Assembly (NCBI RefSeq): GCF_000003605.2
Contig: NW_003133884.1
Coordinates: 1-45,403, forward strand
Length of the DNA: 45,403 nt
DNA from: Saccoglossus kowalevskii
Taxonomy: Eukaryota; Hemichordata; Enteropneusta; Harrimaniidae
Reading direction: 5' to 3'
Made by a program: the position numbers and the translations under genes. This document shows, in pieces, positions 14,300 through 28,400 of this stretch. Numbering within the stretch: position 1 is the stretch's first letter; each line of letters opens with the position of its first letter. The notes below the pieces were generated by a model. It was not told the origin of the DNA, did no database searches, and saw only the letters and a list, made by a program, of their open reading frames with translations.

Positions 14300-15300
14300 T
14301 ACAGTAACAATGAAGTGCAATAATAATGACGTACAATAGCTATGGGGGCAGTAAAATTGGCTTACAGTAACAATGAAGTGCAATAATAATGACGTACAAT
14401 AGGTATGGGGGCAGTAAAATTGGCTTACAGTAACAATGAAGTGCAATAATAATGACGTACAATAGCTATGGGGGCAGTAAAATTGGCTTACAGTAACAAT
14501 GAAGTGCAATAATAATGACGTACAATAGGTATGGGGGCAGTAAAATTGGCTTACAGTAACAATGAAGTGCAATAATAATGACGTACAATAGCTATGGGGG
14601 CAGTAAAATTGGCTTACAGTAACAATGAAGTGCAATAATAATGACGTACAATAGCTATGGCGGCAGTAAAATTGGCGTACATTAACAATGAAGTGCAATA
14701 ATAATGACGTACAATAGCTAAGGCGGCAGTAAAATTGGCGTACAGTAACAATGAAGTGCAATAATAATGAGGTACAATAGCTATGGTGGCAGTAAAATTG
14801 GCTTACAGTAATAATGAAGTGCAATAATAATGACGTACAATAGCTATGGGGGCAGTAAAATTGGCTTACAGTAACAATGAAGTGCAATAATAATGACGTA
14901 CAATAGCTATGGCGGCAGTAAAATTGGCGTACATTAACAATGAAGTGCAATAATAATGACGTACAATAGCTAAGGCGGCAGTAAAATTGGCGTACAGTAA
15001 CAATGAAGTGCAATAATAATGACGTACAATAGCTATGGTGGCAGTAAAATTGGCTTACAGTAACAATGAAGTGCAATAATAATGACGTACAATAGCTATG
15101 GGGGCAGTAAAATTGGCTTATAGTAACAATGAAGTGCAATAACAATGACGTACAATAGCTATGGGGGCAGTAAAATTGGCTTACAGTAACAATGAAGTGC
15201 AATAATAATGACGTACAATAGCTATGGCGGCAGTAAATTGGCGTACATTACATGAAGTGCATATAATGACGTACATAGCTATGGCGGCAGTAAAATTGGC
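14300..15300 (+). repeat. Block with paired agctaaggcgg variants, copy 1
   Basis: The variant agctaaggcgg occurs at 14,716 and 14,968, 252 bases (4 x 63) apart. Between them lies the rare aatgaggtac (about 14,770). The same trio in the same spacing occurs near 33.3-33.55 kb and 37.83-38.09 kb. Single agctaaggcgg copies are also present near 13,455, 28,002, 29,641 and 36,325. The block runs into an indel-rich stretch at 15,232-15,285. Limits are approximate. Confidence 0.75.
15232..15285. other. Indel-rich stretch
   Basis: The sequence reads cagtaaattgg, cgtacattacatgaag, gtgcatataatg, gtacatagc. The same two monomers in the related blocks near 33,890 and 38,350 are full length (cgtacattaacaatgaag, gtgcaataataatg, gtacaatagc). 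The losses are therefore confined to this copy and are probably sequencing or assembly errors. Confidence 0.65.
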
Positions 15301-16179
15301 GCACAGTAACAATGAAGTGCAATAATAATGACGTACAATAGCTATGGGGCAGTAAAATTGGCTTACAGTAACAATGAAGTGCAATAATAATGACGTACAA
15401 TAGCTATGGCGGCAGTAAAATTGGCGTACAGTAACAATGAAGTGCAATAATAATGACGTACAATAGCTATGGGGGCAGTAAAATTGGCTTACAGTAACAA
15501 TGAAGTACAATAACAATGACGTACAATAGCTATGGGGGCAGTAAAATTGGCGTACAGTATCAATGAAGTGCAATAACAATGACGTACAATAGCTATGGGG
15601 GCAGTAAAAATGGCGTACAGTAACAATGAAGTGCAAAAACAATGACGTACATTAGCTATGGGGGCAGTAAAATTGGCTTACAGTAACAATGAAGTGCAAT
15701 AATAATGACGTACAATAGTTATGGGGGCAGTAAAATTGACGTACAGTAACAATGAAGTGCAATAATAATGACGTACAATAGCTATGGCGGCAGTAAAATT
15801 GGCGTACAGTAACAATGAAGTGCAATAATAATGACGTACAATAGCTATGGGGGCAGTAAAATTGGCTTACAGTAACAATGAAGTGCAATAATAATGACGT
15901 ACAATAGCTATGGGGGCAGTAAAATTGGCGCACAGTAACAATGAAGTGCAATAATAATGACGTATAATAGCTATGGGGGCAGTAAATTGGCTTACAGTAA
16001 CAATGAAGTGCAATAATAATGACGTACAATAGCTATGGCGGCAGTAAAATTGGCGTACAGTAACAATGAAGTGCAATAATAATGACGTACAATAGCTATG
16101 GTGGCAGTAAAATTGGCTTACAGTAATAATGAAGTGCAATAATAATGACGTACAATAGTTATGGGGGCAGTAAAATTGG

Positions 16180-17250
16180 CTTACAGTAACAATGAAGTGC
16201 AATAATAATGACGTACAATAGCTATGGGGGCAGTAAAATTGGCTTATAGTAACAATGAAGTGCAATAACAATGACGTACAATAGCTATGGGGGCAGTAAA
16301 ATTGGCTTACAGTAACAATGAAGTGCAATAATAATGACGTACAATAGCTATGGCGGCAGTAAAATTGGCGCACAGTAACAATGAAGTGCAATAATAATGA
16401 CGTATAATAGCTATGGGGGCAGTAAAATTGGCTTACAGTAACAATGAAGTGCAATAATAATGACGTACAATAGCTATGGCGGCAGTAAAATTGGCGTACA
16501 GTAACAATGAAGTGCAATAATAATGACGTACAATAGCTATGGGGGCAGTAAAATTGGCGTACAGTAACAATGAAGTGCAATAATAATGACGTACAATAGC
16601 TATGGGGGCAGTAAAATTGGCTTACAGTAACAATGAAGTGCAATAATAATGACGTACAATAGTTATGGGGGCAGTAAAATTGACGTACAGTAACAATGAA
16701 GTGTAATAATAATGACGTACAATAGCTATGGCGGCAGTAAAATTGGCTTACAGTAACAATGAAGTGCAATAATAATGACGTACAATAGCTATGGGGGCAG
16801 TAAAATTGGCTTACAGTAACAATGAAGTGCAATAATAATGACGTACAATAGCTATGGGGGCAGTAAAATTGGCTTATAGTAACAATGAAGTGCAATAACA
16901 ATGACGTACAATAGCTATGGGGGCAGTAAAATTGGCTTACAGTAACAATGAAGTGCAATAATAATGACGTACAATAGCTATGGCGGCAGTAAAATTGGCG
17001 CACAGTAACAATGAAGTGCAATAATAATGACGTATAATAGCTATGGGGGCAGTAAAATTGGCTTACAGTAACAATGAAGTGCAATAATAATGACGTACAA
17101 TAGCTATGGCGGCAGTAAAATTGGCGTACAGTAACAATGAAGTGCAATAATAATGACGTACAATAGCTATGGGGGCAGTAAAATTGGCGTACAGTAACAA
17201 TGAAGTGCAATAATAATGACGTACAATAGCTATGGGGGCAGTAAATTGGC
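16180..17250 (+). repeat. 630-bp higher-order repeat (10 monomers), partial tandem
   Basis: The ggcttatag variant occurs at 16,243 and 16,873, and the ggcgcacag variant at 16,367 and 16,997. Both are spaced 630 bases (10 x 63) with a constant 124-base internal distance. The same two-marker module recurs at 36.5 and 37.0 kb. At 28,214 and 28,592 the ggcttatag marker is repeated at 378 bases (6 x 63). Outer limits given are approximate. Confidence 0.7.
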
Positions 17251-17779
17251 TTACAGTAATAATGAAGTGCAATAATAATGACGTACATAGTTATGGGGGC
17301 AGTAAAATTGACGTACAGTACCAATGAAGTGCAATAATAATGACGTACAATAGGTATGGGGGCAGTAAAATTGGCGTACAGTAACAATGAAGTGCAATAA
17401 TAATGACGTACAATAGGTATGGGGGCAGTAAAATTGGGTTACAGTAACAATGAAGTGCAATAATAATGACGTACAATAGGTATGGGGGCAGTAAAATTGG
17501 ATTACAGTAACAATAAAGTGCAATAATAATGACGTACAATAGCTATGGGGGCAGTAAAATTGGCGTACAGTAACAATGAAGTGCAATAACAATGATGTAC
17601 AATAGCTATGGGGGCAGTAAAATTGGGGTACAGTATCAATGAAGTGCATTAACAATGATGTACAATAGATCCGGGGGCAGTAAAAATGGCGTACAGTAAC
17701 AATGAAGTGCAATAACAATGACGTTCAATAGGTATGGGGGCAGTAAAATTGGCTTACAGTAACAATGAAGTGCAATAAC

Positions 17780-18185
17780 AATGGCGAACAATAGCTATGA
17801 AGGGCAGTAAAATTGGCGTACAGTAACAATGAAGTGCAATAACAATGGCGTACAATAGCTATGGAGGGCAGTAAAATTGGCTTACAGTAACAATGAAGTG
17901 CAATAATAATGACGTAAAGTAGCTATGAAGGGCAGTAAAATTGGCGTACAGTAACAATGAAGTGCAATAATAATGACGTACAATAGCTATGAAGGGCAGT
18001 AAAATTGGCGTACAGTAATAATGAAGTGCAATAATAATGACGTACAATAGCTATGAAGGGCAGTAAAATTGGCGTACAGTAACAATGAAGTGCAATAATA
18101 ATGACGTACAATAGCTATGGAGGGCAATTAAATTGGCGTAAAGTAACAACGAAGTGCAATAACAATGACGTACAATAGCTATGGG
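17780..18185 (+). repeat. Island of consecutive 64-bp monomers
   Basis: Fourth subunits of the gaaggg or ggaggg type follow each other at 64-base steps (about 17,797, 17,861, 17,925, 17,989, 18,053, 18,117). The last unit is more diverged than most array monomers (gagggcaattaaattggcgtaaag, with taacaacgaag following). The unit near 17,915 has cgtaaagtagc, a rare variant. The island is bordered on both sides by ordinary 63-bp monomers. Confidence 0.8.
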
Positions 18186-20719
18186 GGCAGTAAAATTGGC
18201 TTACAGTAACAATGAAGTGCAATAATAATGACGTACAATAGCTATGGAGGGCAGTAAAATTGGCTTACAGTAACAATGAAGTGCAATAATAATGACGTAC
18301 AATAGCTATGGGGGCAGTAAAATTGGCGTACAGTATCAATGAAGTGCAATAATAATGACGTACAATAGCTATGGGGGCAGTAAACTTGGCGTACAGTAAC
18401 AATGAATTGCAATAATAATGACGTACAATAGCTATGGGGGCAGTAAAATTGGCTTACAGTAACAATGAAGTGCAATAATAATGACGTACAATAGCTATGG
18501 GGGCAGTAAAATTGGCATACAGTAACAATGAAGTGCAATAATAATGACGTACAATAGCTATGGGGGCAGTAAAATTGGCTTACAGTAACAATGAAGTGCA
18601 ATAATAATGACGTACAATAGCTATGAAGGGCAGTAAAATTGGCGTACAGTAACAATGAAGTGCAATAACAATGACGTACAATAGCTATGGGGGCAGTAAA
18701 ATTGGCGTACAGTAACAATGAAGTGCAATAATAATGACGTACAATGGCTATGGAGGGCAGTAAAATTGGCGTACAGTAACAATGAAGTGCAATAATAATG
18801 ACGTACAATAGCTATGGGGGCAGTAAAATTGGCTTACATTAACAATGAAGTGCAATAATAATGACGTACAATAGCTATGGCGGCAGTAAAATTGGCTTAC
18901 ATTAACAATGAAGTGCAATAATAATGACGTACAATAGCTATGGGGGCAGTAAAATTCGCTTACAGTAACAATGAAGTGCAATAATAATGACGTACAATAG
19001 CTATGGGGGCAGTAAAATTGGCGTACAGTAACAATGAAGTGCATTATATGACGTACAATAGCTATGGGGGCAGTAAAATTGGCTTACAGTAATATGAAGT
19101 GCAATAATAATGACGTACAATAGCTATGGGGGCAGTAAAATTGGCTTACAGTAACAATGAAGTGCAATAATAATGACGTACAATAGCTATGGGGGCAGTA
19201 AAATTGGCTTATAGTAACAATGAAGTGCAATAACAATGACGTACAATAGCTATGGGGGCAGTAAAATTGGCTTACAGTAACAATGAAGTGCAATAATAAT
19301 GACGTACAATAGCTATGGCGGCAGTAAAATTGGCGTACAGTAACAATGAAGTGCAATAATAATGACGTACAATAGCTATGGGGGCAGTAAAATTGGCGTA
19401 CAGTAACAATGAAGTGCAATAATAATGACGTACAATAGCTATGGGGGCAGTAAAATTGGCTTACAGTAACAATGAAGTGCAATAATAATGACGTACAATA
19501 GTTATGGGGGCAGTAAAATTGACGTACAGTAACAATGAAGTGTAATAATAATGACGTACAATAGCTATGGCGGCAGTAAAATTGGCGTACAGTAACAATG
19601 AAGTGCAATAATAATGACGTACAATAGCTATGGGGGCAGTAAAATTGGCTTACAGTAACAATGAAGTGCAATAATAATGACGTACAATAGCTATGGGGGC
19701 AGTAAAATTGGCGCACAGTAACAATGAAGTGCAATAATAATGACGTATAATAGCTATGGGGGCAGTAAAATTGGCTTACAGTAACAATGAAGTGCAATAA
19801 TAATGACGTACAATAGCTATGGCGGCAGTAAAATTGGCGTACAGTAACAATGAAGTGCAATAATAATGACGTACAATAGCTATGGGGGCAGTAAAATTGG
19901 CGTACAGTAACAATGAAGTGCAATAATAATGACGTACAATAGCTATGGGGGCAGTAAAATTGGCTTACAGTAACAATGAAGTGCAATAATAATGACGTAC
20001 AATAGTTATGGGGGCAGTAAAATTGACGTACAGTAACAATGAAGTGTAATAATAATGACGTACAATAGCTATGGCGGCAGTAAAATTGGCGTACAGTAAC
20101 AATGAAGTGCAATAATAATGACGTACAATAGCTATGGGGGCAGTAAAATTGGCTTACAGTAACAATGAAGTGCAATAATAATGACGTACAATAGCTATGG
20201 GGGCAGTAAAATTGGCGTACAGTAACAATGAAGTGCAATAACAATGACGTACAATAGCTATGGGGGCAGTAAAATTGGCGTACAGTATCAATGAAGTGCA
20301 TTAACAATGATGTACAATAGCTCCGGGGGCAGTAAAAATGGCGTACAGTAACAATGAAGTGCAATAACAATGACGTACAATAGCTATGGGGGCAGTAAAA
20401 TTGGCTTACAGTAACAATGAAGTGCAATAATAATGACGTACAATAGGTATGGGGGCAGTAAAATTGACGTACAGTAACAATGAATTGCAATAATAATGAC
20501 GTACAATAGCTATGGCGGCAGTAAAATTGGCGTACAGTAACAATGAAGTGCAATAATAATGACGTACAATAGCTATGGGGGCAGTAAAATTGGCTTACAG
20601 TAACAATGAAGTGCAATAATAATGACGTACAATAGTTATGGGGGCAGTAAAATTGACGTACAGTAACAATGAAGTGCAATAATAATGACGTACAATAGCT
20701 ATGGCGGCAGTAAAATTGG

Positions 20720-21463
20720 CGTACAGTAACAATGAAGTGCAATAATAATGACGTACAATAGCTATGGGGGCAGTAAAATTGGCGTACAGTAATAATGAAG
20801 TGCAATAATAATGACGTACAATAGCTATGGGGGCAGTAAAATTGGCTTACAGTAACAATGAAGTGCAATAATAATGACGTACAATAGCTATGAAGGGCAG
20901 TAAAATTGGGGTACAGTAACAATGAAGTGCAATAACAATGACGTACAATAGCTATGGGGGCAGTAAAATTGGCGTACAGTATCAATGAAGTGCATTAACA
21001 ATGATGTACAATAGCTCCGGGGGCAGTAAAAATGGCGTACAGTAACAATGAAGTGCAATAACAATGACGTACAATAGCTATGGGGGCAGTAAAATTGGCT
21101 TACAGTAACAATGAAGTGCAATAACAATGGCGTACAATAGCTATGAAGGGCAGTAAAATTGGCGTACAGTGACAATGAAGTGCAATAACAATGACGTACA
21201 ACAGCTATGGAAGCAGTAAAATTGGCGTACAGTAACAATGAAGTGCAATAACAATGACGTACAATAGCTATGGAGGGAAGTAAAATTGGCTTACAGTAAC
21301 AATGAAGTGCAATAACAATGACGTACAATAGCTATGGGGGCAGTAAAATTGGCTTACAGTAACAATGAAGTGCAATAATAATGACGTACAATAGTTATGG
21401 GGGCAGTAAAATTGACGTACAGTAACAATGAAGTGCAATAATAGTGACGTACAATAGCTATGG
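20720..21463 (+). repeat. 744-bp duplicated block, middle copy
   Basis: Identical by direct comparison to 39,869-40,612 (offset 19,149). Over 20,486-21,098 it is also identical to 41,845-42,457, and its first part matches about 4,976-5,487. Order of marker monomers: taataatgaag, then a 64-bp gaaggg unit with ggggtac, gtatcaatgaagtgcattaac with gatgtac and agctccggg, aaaaatggcg, caataacaatggcg, a 64-bp gaaggg unit, gtacagtgac, acaacagctatggaagcag, ggagggaag, and caataatagtgacg. Confidence 0.9.
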
Positions 21464-22699
21464 CGGCAGTAAAATTGGCGTACAGTAACAATGAAGTGCA
21501 ATAATAATGACGTACAATAGCTATGGGGGCAGTAAAATTGGCGTACAGTATCAATGAAGTGCAATAATAATGACGTACAATAGCTATGGGGGCAGTAAAA
21601 TTGGCTTACAGTAACAATGAAGTGCAATAATAATGACGTACAATAGCTATGGGGGCAGTAAAATTGGCTTACAGCAACAATGAAGTGCAATAATAATGAC
21701 GTACAATAGCTATGGGGGCAGTAAAATTGGCTTACAGTAACAATGAAGTGCAATAATAATGACGTACAATAGCTATGGCGGCAGTAAAATTGGCGTACAG
21801 TAACAATGAAGTGCAATAATAATGACGTACAATAGCTATGGCGGCATTAAAATTGGCGTACATTAACAATGAAGTGCAATAATAATGACGTACAATAGCT
21901 ATGGCGGCAGTAAAATTGGCGTACAGTAACAATGAAGTGCAATAATAATGACGTACAATAGCTATGGGGGCAGTAAAATTGGCTTACAGTAACAATGAAG
22001 TGCAATAATAATGACGTACAATAGCTATGGGGGCAGTAAAATTGGCGCACAGTAACAATGAAGTGCAATAATAATGACGTATAATAGCTATGGGGGCAGT
22101 AAATTGGCTTACAGTAACAATGAAGTGCAATAATAATGACGTACAATAGCTATGGCGGCAGTAAAATTGGCGTACAGTAACAATGAAGTGCAATAATAAT
22201 GACGTACAATAGCTATGGTGGCAGTAAAATTGGCTTACAGTAATAATGAAGTGCAATAATAATGACGTACAATAGCTATGGGGGCAGTAAAATTGGCTTA
22301 CAGTAACAATGAAGTGCAATAATAATGACGTACAATAGCTATGGGGGCAGTAAAATTGGCTTATAGTAACAATGAAGTGCAATAACAATGACGTACAATA
22401 GCTATGGGGGCAGTAAAATTGGCTTACAGTAACAATGAAGTGCAATAATAATGACGTACAATAGCTATGGCGGCAGTAAAATTGGCGTACAGTAACAATG
22501 AAGTGCAATAATAATGACGTACAATAGCTATGGGGGCAGTAAAATTGGCGTACAGTAACAATGAAGTGCAATAATAATGACGTACAATAGCTATGGGGGC
22601 AGTAAAATTGGCTTACAGTAACAATGAAGTGCAATAATAATGACGTACAATAGTTATGGGGGCAGTAAAATTTGACGTACAGTACATGAAGTGTAATAA

Positions 22700-22749
22700 N
22701 NNNNNNNNNNNNNNNNNNNNNNNNNNNNNNNNNNNNNNNNNNNNNNNNN
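22700..22749. other. 50-base assembly gap (N)
   Basis: Fifty Ns. Flanking bases show extra or missing run bases (aaaatttgacg, gtacatgaag on the left; caattaagctcc, aaaaaatggcg on the right), typical of read ends. The gap size is a placeholder. The left flank resembles 19,980-20,050, and the right flank begins inside an agctccggg marker monomer. In the 20-kb relative these points are about 270 bases apart, so several monomers may be missing. Confidence 0.95.
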
Positions 22750-23364
22750 CAATTAAGCTCCGGGGGCAGTAAAAAATGGCGTACAGTAACAATGAAGTGC
22801 AATAACAATGACGTACAATAGCTATGGGGGCAGTAAAATTGGCTTACAGTAACAATGAAGTGCAATAACAATGGCGTACAATAGCTATGAAGGGCAGTAA
22901 AATTGGCGTACAGTGACAATGAAGTGCAATAACAATGACGTACAACAGCTATGGAAGCAGTAAAATTGGCGTACAGTAACAATGAAGTGCAATAACAATG
23001 ACGTACAATAGCTATGGAGGGAAGTAAAATTGGCTTACAGTAACAATGAAGTGCAATAACAATGACGTACAATAGCTATGGGGGCAGTAAAATTGGCTTA
23101 CAGTAACAATGAAGTGCAATAATAATGACGTACAATAGCTATGGGGGCAGTAAAATTGGCTTACAGTAACAATGAAGTGCAATAATAATGACGTACAATA
23201 GCTATGGCGGCAGTAAAATTGGCGTACATTAACAATGAAGTGCAATAATAATGACGTACAATAGCTATGGCGGCAGTAAAATTGGCGTACAGTAACAATG
23301 AAGTGCAATAATAATGACGTACAATAGCTATGGGGGCAGTAAAATTGGCTTACAGTAATAATGA

Positions 23365-23605
23365 AGTGCAATAATAAATGACGTACAATAGCTATGGGGG
23401 CAGTAAAATTGGCGTACAGTAATAATGAAGTGCAATAATAATGACGTACAATAGCTATGGGGGCAGTAAAATTGGCTTACAGTAACAATGAAGTGCAATA
23501 ATAATGACGTACAATAGCTATGAAGGGCAGTAAAATTGGCGTACAGTGACAATGAAGTGCAATACAATGACGTACAATAGCTATGGGGGCAGTAAAATTT
23601 GGCTT
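23365..23605. other. Minor indel cluster
   Basis: One-base changes in short runs are concentrated here: aataataaatgacg, gcaatacaatgacg, aaaatttggc. Otherwise the monomers are ordinary. Probably a consensus problem near a read boundary. Confidence 0.45.
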
Positions 23606-24960
23606 ACAGTAACAATGAAGTGCAATAATAATGACGTACAATAGTTATGGGGGCAGTAAAATTGACGTACAGTAACAATGAAGTGCAATAATAATGACGT
23701 ACAATAGCTATGGCGGCAGTAAAATTGGCGTACAGTAACAATGAAGTGCAATAATAATGACGTACAATAGCTATGGGGGCAGTAAAATTGGCTTACAGTA
23801 ATAATGAAGTACAATAATAATGACGTACAATAGCTATGGGGGCAGTACAATTGGCGTACAGTAACAATGAAGTGCAATAATAATGACGTACAATAGCTAT
23901 GGGGCAGTAAAATTGGCTTACAGTAACAATGAAGTGCAATAATAATGACGTACAATAGCTATGGGGGCAGTAAAAATGGCGTACAGTAACAATGAAGTGC
24001 AATAACAATGACGTACAATAGGTATGGAGGGCAGTAAAATTGGCTTACAGTAACAATGAAGTGTAATAATAATGACGTACAATAGCTATGGCGGCAGTAA
24101 AATTGGCGTACATTAACAATGAAGTGCAATAATAATGACGTACAATAGCTATTGGGGCAGTAAAATTGGCTTACAGTAACAATGAAGTGCAATAATAATG
24201 ACGTACAATAGCTATGGCGGCAGTAAAATTGGCGTACAGTAACAATGAAGTGCAATAATAATGACGTACAATAGCTATGGGGGCAGTAAAATTGGCTTAC
24301 AGTAATAATGAAGTGCAATAATAATGACGTACAATAGTTATGGGGGCAGTAAAATTGGCGTACAGTAACAATGAAATGCAATAATAATGACGTACAATAG
24401 CTATGGGGGCAGTAAAATTGGCTTACAGTAACAATGAAGTGCAATAATAATGACGTACAATAGCTATGGGGGCAGTACAATTGGCGTACAGTAACAATGA
24501 AGTGCAATAATAATGACGTACAATAGCTATGGGGGCAGTAAAATTGGCTTACAGTAACAATGAAGTGCAATAATAATGACGTACAATAGCTATGGGGGCA
24601 GTACAATTGGCGTACAGTAACAATGAAGTGCAATAACAATGACGTACAATAGCTATGGGGGCAGTAAAATTGGCGTACAGTATCAATGAAGTGCAATAAC
24701 AATGACGTACAATAGCTATGGGGGCAGTAAAAATGGCGTACAGTAACAATGAAGTGCAAAAACAATGACGTACATTAGCTATGGGGGCAGTAAAATTGGC
24801 TTACAGTAACAATGAAGTGCAATAACAATGGCGTACAATAGCTATGAAGGGCAGTAAAATTGGCGTACAGTGACAATGAAGTGCAATAACAATGACGTAC
24901 AATAGCTATGGAGGCAGTAAAATTGGCGTACAGTAACAATGAAGTGCAATAACAATGACG

Positions 24961-25440
24961 TACAACAGCTATGGAGGGAAGTAAAATTGGCGTACAGTAA
25001 CAATGAAGTGCAATAATAATGACGTACAATAGCTATGGAGGGAAGTAAAATTGGCGTACAGTAACAATGAAGTGCAATAATAATGACGTACAATAGCTAT
25101 GGAGGGCAGTAAAATTGGCGTACAGTAACAATGAAGTGCAATAATAATGACGTACAATAGCTATGGAGGGCAGTAAAATTGGATTACCGTAACAATGAAG
25201 TGCAATAATAATGACGTACAATAGCTATGGAGGGCAGTAAAACTGGCGTACAGTAACAACGAAGTGCAATAATAATGACGTACAGTAGCTATGAAGGGCA
25301 GTAAAATTGGGGTACAGTAACAATGAAGTGCAATAACAATGACGTACAATAGCTATGAAGGGCAGTAAAATTGGCTTACAGTAACAATGAAGTGCAATAA
25401 CAATGGCGTACAATAGTTATGAAGGGCAGTAAAATTGGCG
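24961..25440 (+). repeat. Island of eight consecutive 64-bp monomers
   Basis: Eight fourth subunits of 16 bases occur at 24,973, 25,037, 25,101, 25,165, 25,229, 25,293, 25,357 and 25,421, all spaced 64. The island includes ggagggaag and ggagggcag forms, then gaagggcag forms, and contains the taacaacgaag plus cgtacagtagc combination that also marks the left end of the window and the 43.9-kb region. Private variants here (ggattaccg, aaactggcg) suggest less homogenisation than in the 63-bp bulk. Confidence 0.85.
25293..25356 (+). repeat. Example 64-bp monomer showing 4 x 16 subunit structure
   Basis: This unit has the full-length form of the fourth subunit (caatagctatgaaggg, 16 bases). Aligning the four subunits A cagtaaaattggcgta, B cagtaacaatgaagtg, C caataataatgacgta and D caatagctatgaaggg gives invariant c1, a2, t4, a5, t10, g11 and g14. 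Pairwise identity is 12/16 for A-C, B-C and B-D, and 10/16 for C-D. This supports origin of the monomer by two rounds of doubling, or one fourfold amplification, of a 16-base ancestor. The monomer here uses the local variants ggggtac (A) and caataacaatgacgta (C). Confidence 0.8.
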
Positions 25441-28400
25441 TACAGTGACAATGAAGTGCAATAACAATGACGTACAACAGCTATGGAAGCAGTAAAATTG
25501 GCGTACAGTAACAATGAAGTGCAATAACAATGACGTACAATAGCTATGGAGGGAAGTAAAATTGGCTTACAGTAACAAAGAAGTGCAATAACAATGACGT
25601 ACAATAGCTATGGGGGCAGTAAAATTGGCTTACAGTAACTATGAAGTGCAATAATAATGACGTACAATAGTTATGGGGGCAGTAAAATTGACGTACAGTA
25701 ACAATGAAGTGCAATAATAATGACGTACAATAGCTATGGGGGCAGTAAAATTGGCGTACAGTAACAATGAAGTGCAATAATAATGACGTACAATAGCTAT
25801 GGGGGCAGTAAAATTGGCGTACAGTAACAATGAAGTGCAATAATAATGACGTACAATAGCTATGGGGGCAGTAAAATTGGCTTACAGTAACAATGAAGTG
25901 CAATAATAATGACGTACAATAGCTATGGGGGCAGTAAAATTGGCTTACAGTAACAATGAAGTGCAAGAACAATGACGTACAATAGCTATGGAGGGCAGTA
26001 AAATTGGCTTACAGTAACAATGAAGTGCAAGAACAATGACGTACAATAGCTATGGGGGCAGTAAAATTGGCTTACAGTAACAATGAAGTGCAATAATAAT
26101 GACGTACAATAGTTATGGGGGCAGTAAAATTGACGTACAGTAACAATGAAGTGCAATAATAATGACGTACAATAGCTATGGCGGCAGTAAAATTGGCGTA
26201 CAGTAACAATGAAGTGCAATAATAATGACGTACAATAGCTATGGGGGCAGTAAAATTGGCTTACAGTAACAATGAAGTGCAATAATAATGACGTACAATA
26301 GCTATGGGGCAGTAAAATTGGCTTACAGTAACAATGAAGTGCAATAATAATGACGTACAATAGCTATGGGGGCAGTAAAATTGGCGTACAGTAACAATGA
26401 AGTGCAATAACAATGACGTACAATAGCTATGGGGGCAGTAAAATTGGCGTACAGTATCAATGAAGTGCATTAACAATGATGTACAATAGCTCCGGGGGCA
26501 GTAAAAATGGCGTACAGTAACAATGAAGTGCAATAACAATGACGTACAATAGCTATGGGGGCAGTAAAATTGGCTTACAGTAACAATGAAGTGCAATAAC
26601 AATGGTGTACAATAGCTATGAAGGGCAGTAAAATTGGCGTACAGTGACAATGTAGTGCAATAACAATGACGTACAATAGCAATGGGGGCAGTAAAATTGG
26701 CTTACAGTAACAATGAAGTGCAATAATAATGACGTACAATAGTTATGGGGGCAGTAAAATTGACGTACAGTAACAATGAAGTGCAATAATAATGACGTAC
26801 AATAGCTATGGCGGCAGTAAAATTGGCTTACAGTAACAATGAAGTGCAATAATAATGACGTACAATAGCTATGGAGGCAGTAAAATTGACGTACAGTAAC
26901 AATGAAGTGCAATAATAATGACGTACAATAGTTATGGGGGCAGTAAAATTGACGTACAGTACCAATGAAGTGCATTAATAATGACGTACAATAGCTATGA
27001 CGGCAGTAAAATTGGCGTACAGTAACAATGAAGTGCAATAATAATGACGTACAATAGCTATGGGGGCAGTAAAATTGGCTTACAGTAACAATGAAGTGCA
27101 ATAATAATGACGTACAATAGCTATGGGGGCAGTAAAATTGGCTTACAGTAACAATGAAGTGCAATAATAATGACGTACAATAGCTATGGGGGCAGTAAAA
27201 TTGGCGTACAGTAACAATGAAGTGCAATAACAATGACGTACAATAGCTATGGGGGCAGTAAAATTGGCGTACAGTATCAATGAAGTGCATTAACAATGAT
27301 GTACAATAGCTCCGGGGGCAGTAAAAATGGCGTACAGTAACAATGAAGTGCAATAACAATGACGTACAATAGCTATGGGGGCAGTAAAATTGGCTTACAG
27401 TAACAATGAAGTGCAATAACAATGGCGTACAATAGCTATGAAGGGCAGTAAAATTGGCGTACAATGACAATGAAGTGCAATAACAATGACGTACAATAGC
27501 TATGGGGGCAGTAAAATTGGCTTACAGTAACAATGAAGTGCAATAATAATGACGTACAATAGTTATGGGGGCAGTAAAATTGACGTACAGTAACAATGAA
27601 GTGCAATAATAATGACGTACAATAGCTATGGCGGCAGTAAAATTGGCGTACAGTAACAATGAAGTGCAATAATAATGACGTACAATAGCTATGGGGGCAG
27701 TAAAATTGGCTTACAGTAACAATGAAGTGCAATAATAATGACGTACAATAGCTATGGGGGCAGTAAAATTGGCTTACAGTAACAATGAAGTGCAATAATA
27801 ATGACGTACAATAGGTATGGGGGCAGTAAAATTGGCTTACAGTAACAATGAAGTGCAATAATAATGACGTACAATAGCTATGGGGGCAGTAAAATTGGCT
27901 TACAGTAACAATGAAGTGCAATAATAATGACGTACAATAGCTATGGCGGCAGTAAAATTGGCGTACATTAACAATGAAGTGCAATAATAATGACGTACAA
28001 TAGCTAAGGCGGCAGTAAAATTGGCGTACAGTAACAATGAAGTGCAATAATAATGACGTACAATAGCTATGGTGGCAGTAAAATTGGCTTACAGTAATAA
28101 TGAAGTGCAATAATAATGACGTACAATAGCTATGGGGGCAGTAAAATTGGCTTACAGTAACAATGAAGTGCAATAATAATGACGTACAATAGCTATGGGG
28201 GCAGTAAAATTGGCTTATAGTAACAATGAAGTGCAATAACAATGACGTACAATAGCTATGGGGGCAGTAAAATTGGCTTACAGTAACAATGAAGTGCAAT
28301 AATAATGACGTATAATAGCTATGGGGGCAGTAAAATTGGCTTACAGTAACAATGAAGTGCAATAATAATGACGTACAATAGCTATGGCGGCAGTAAAATT

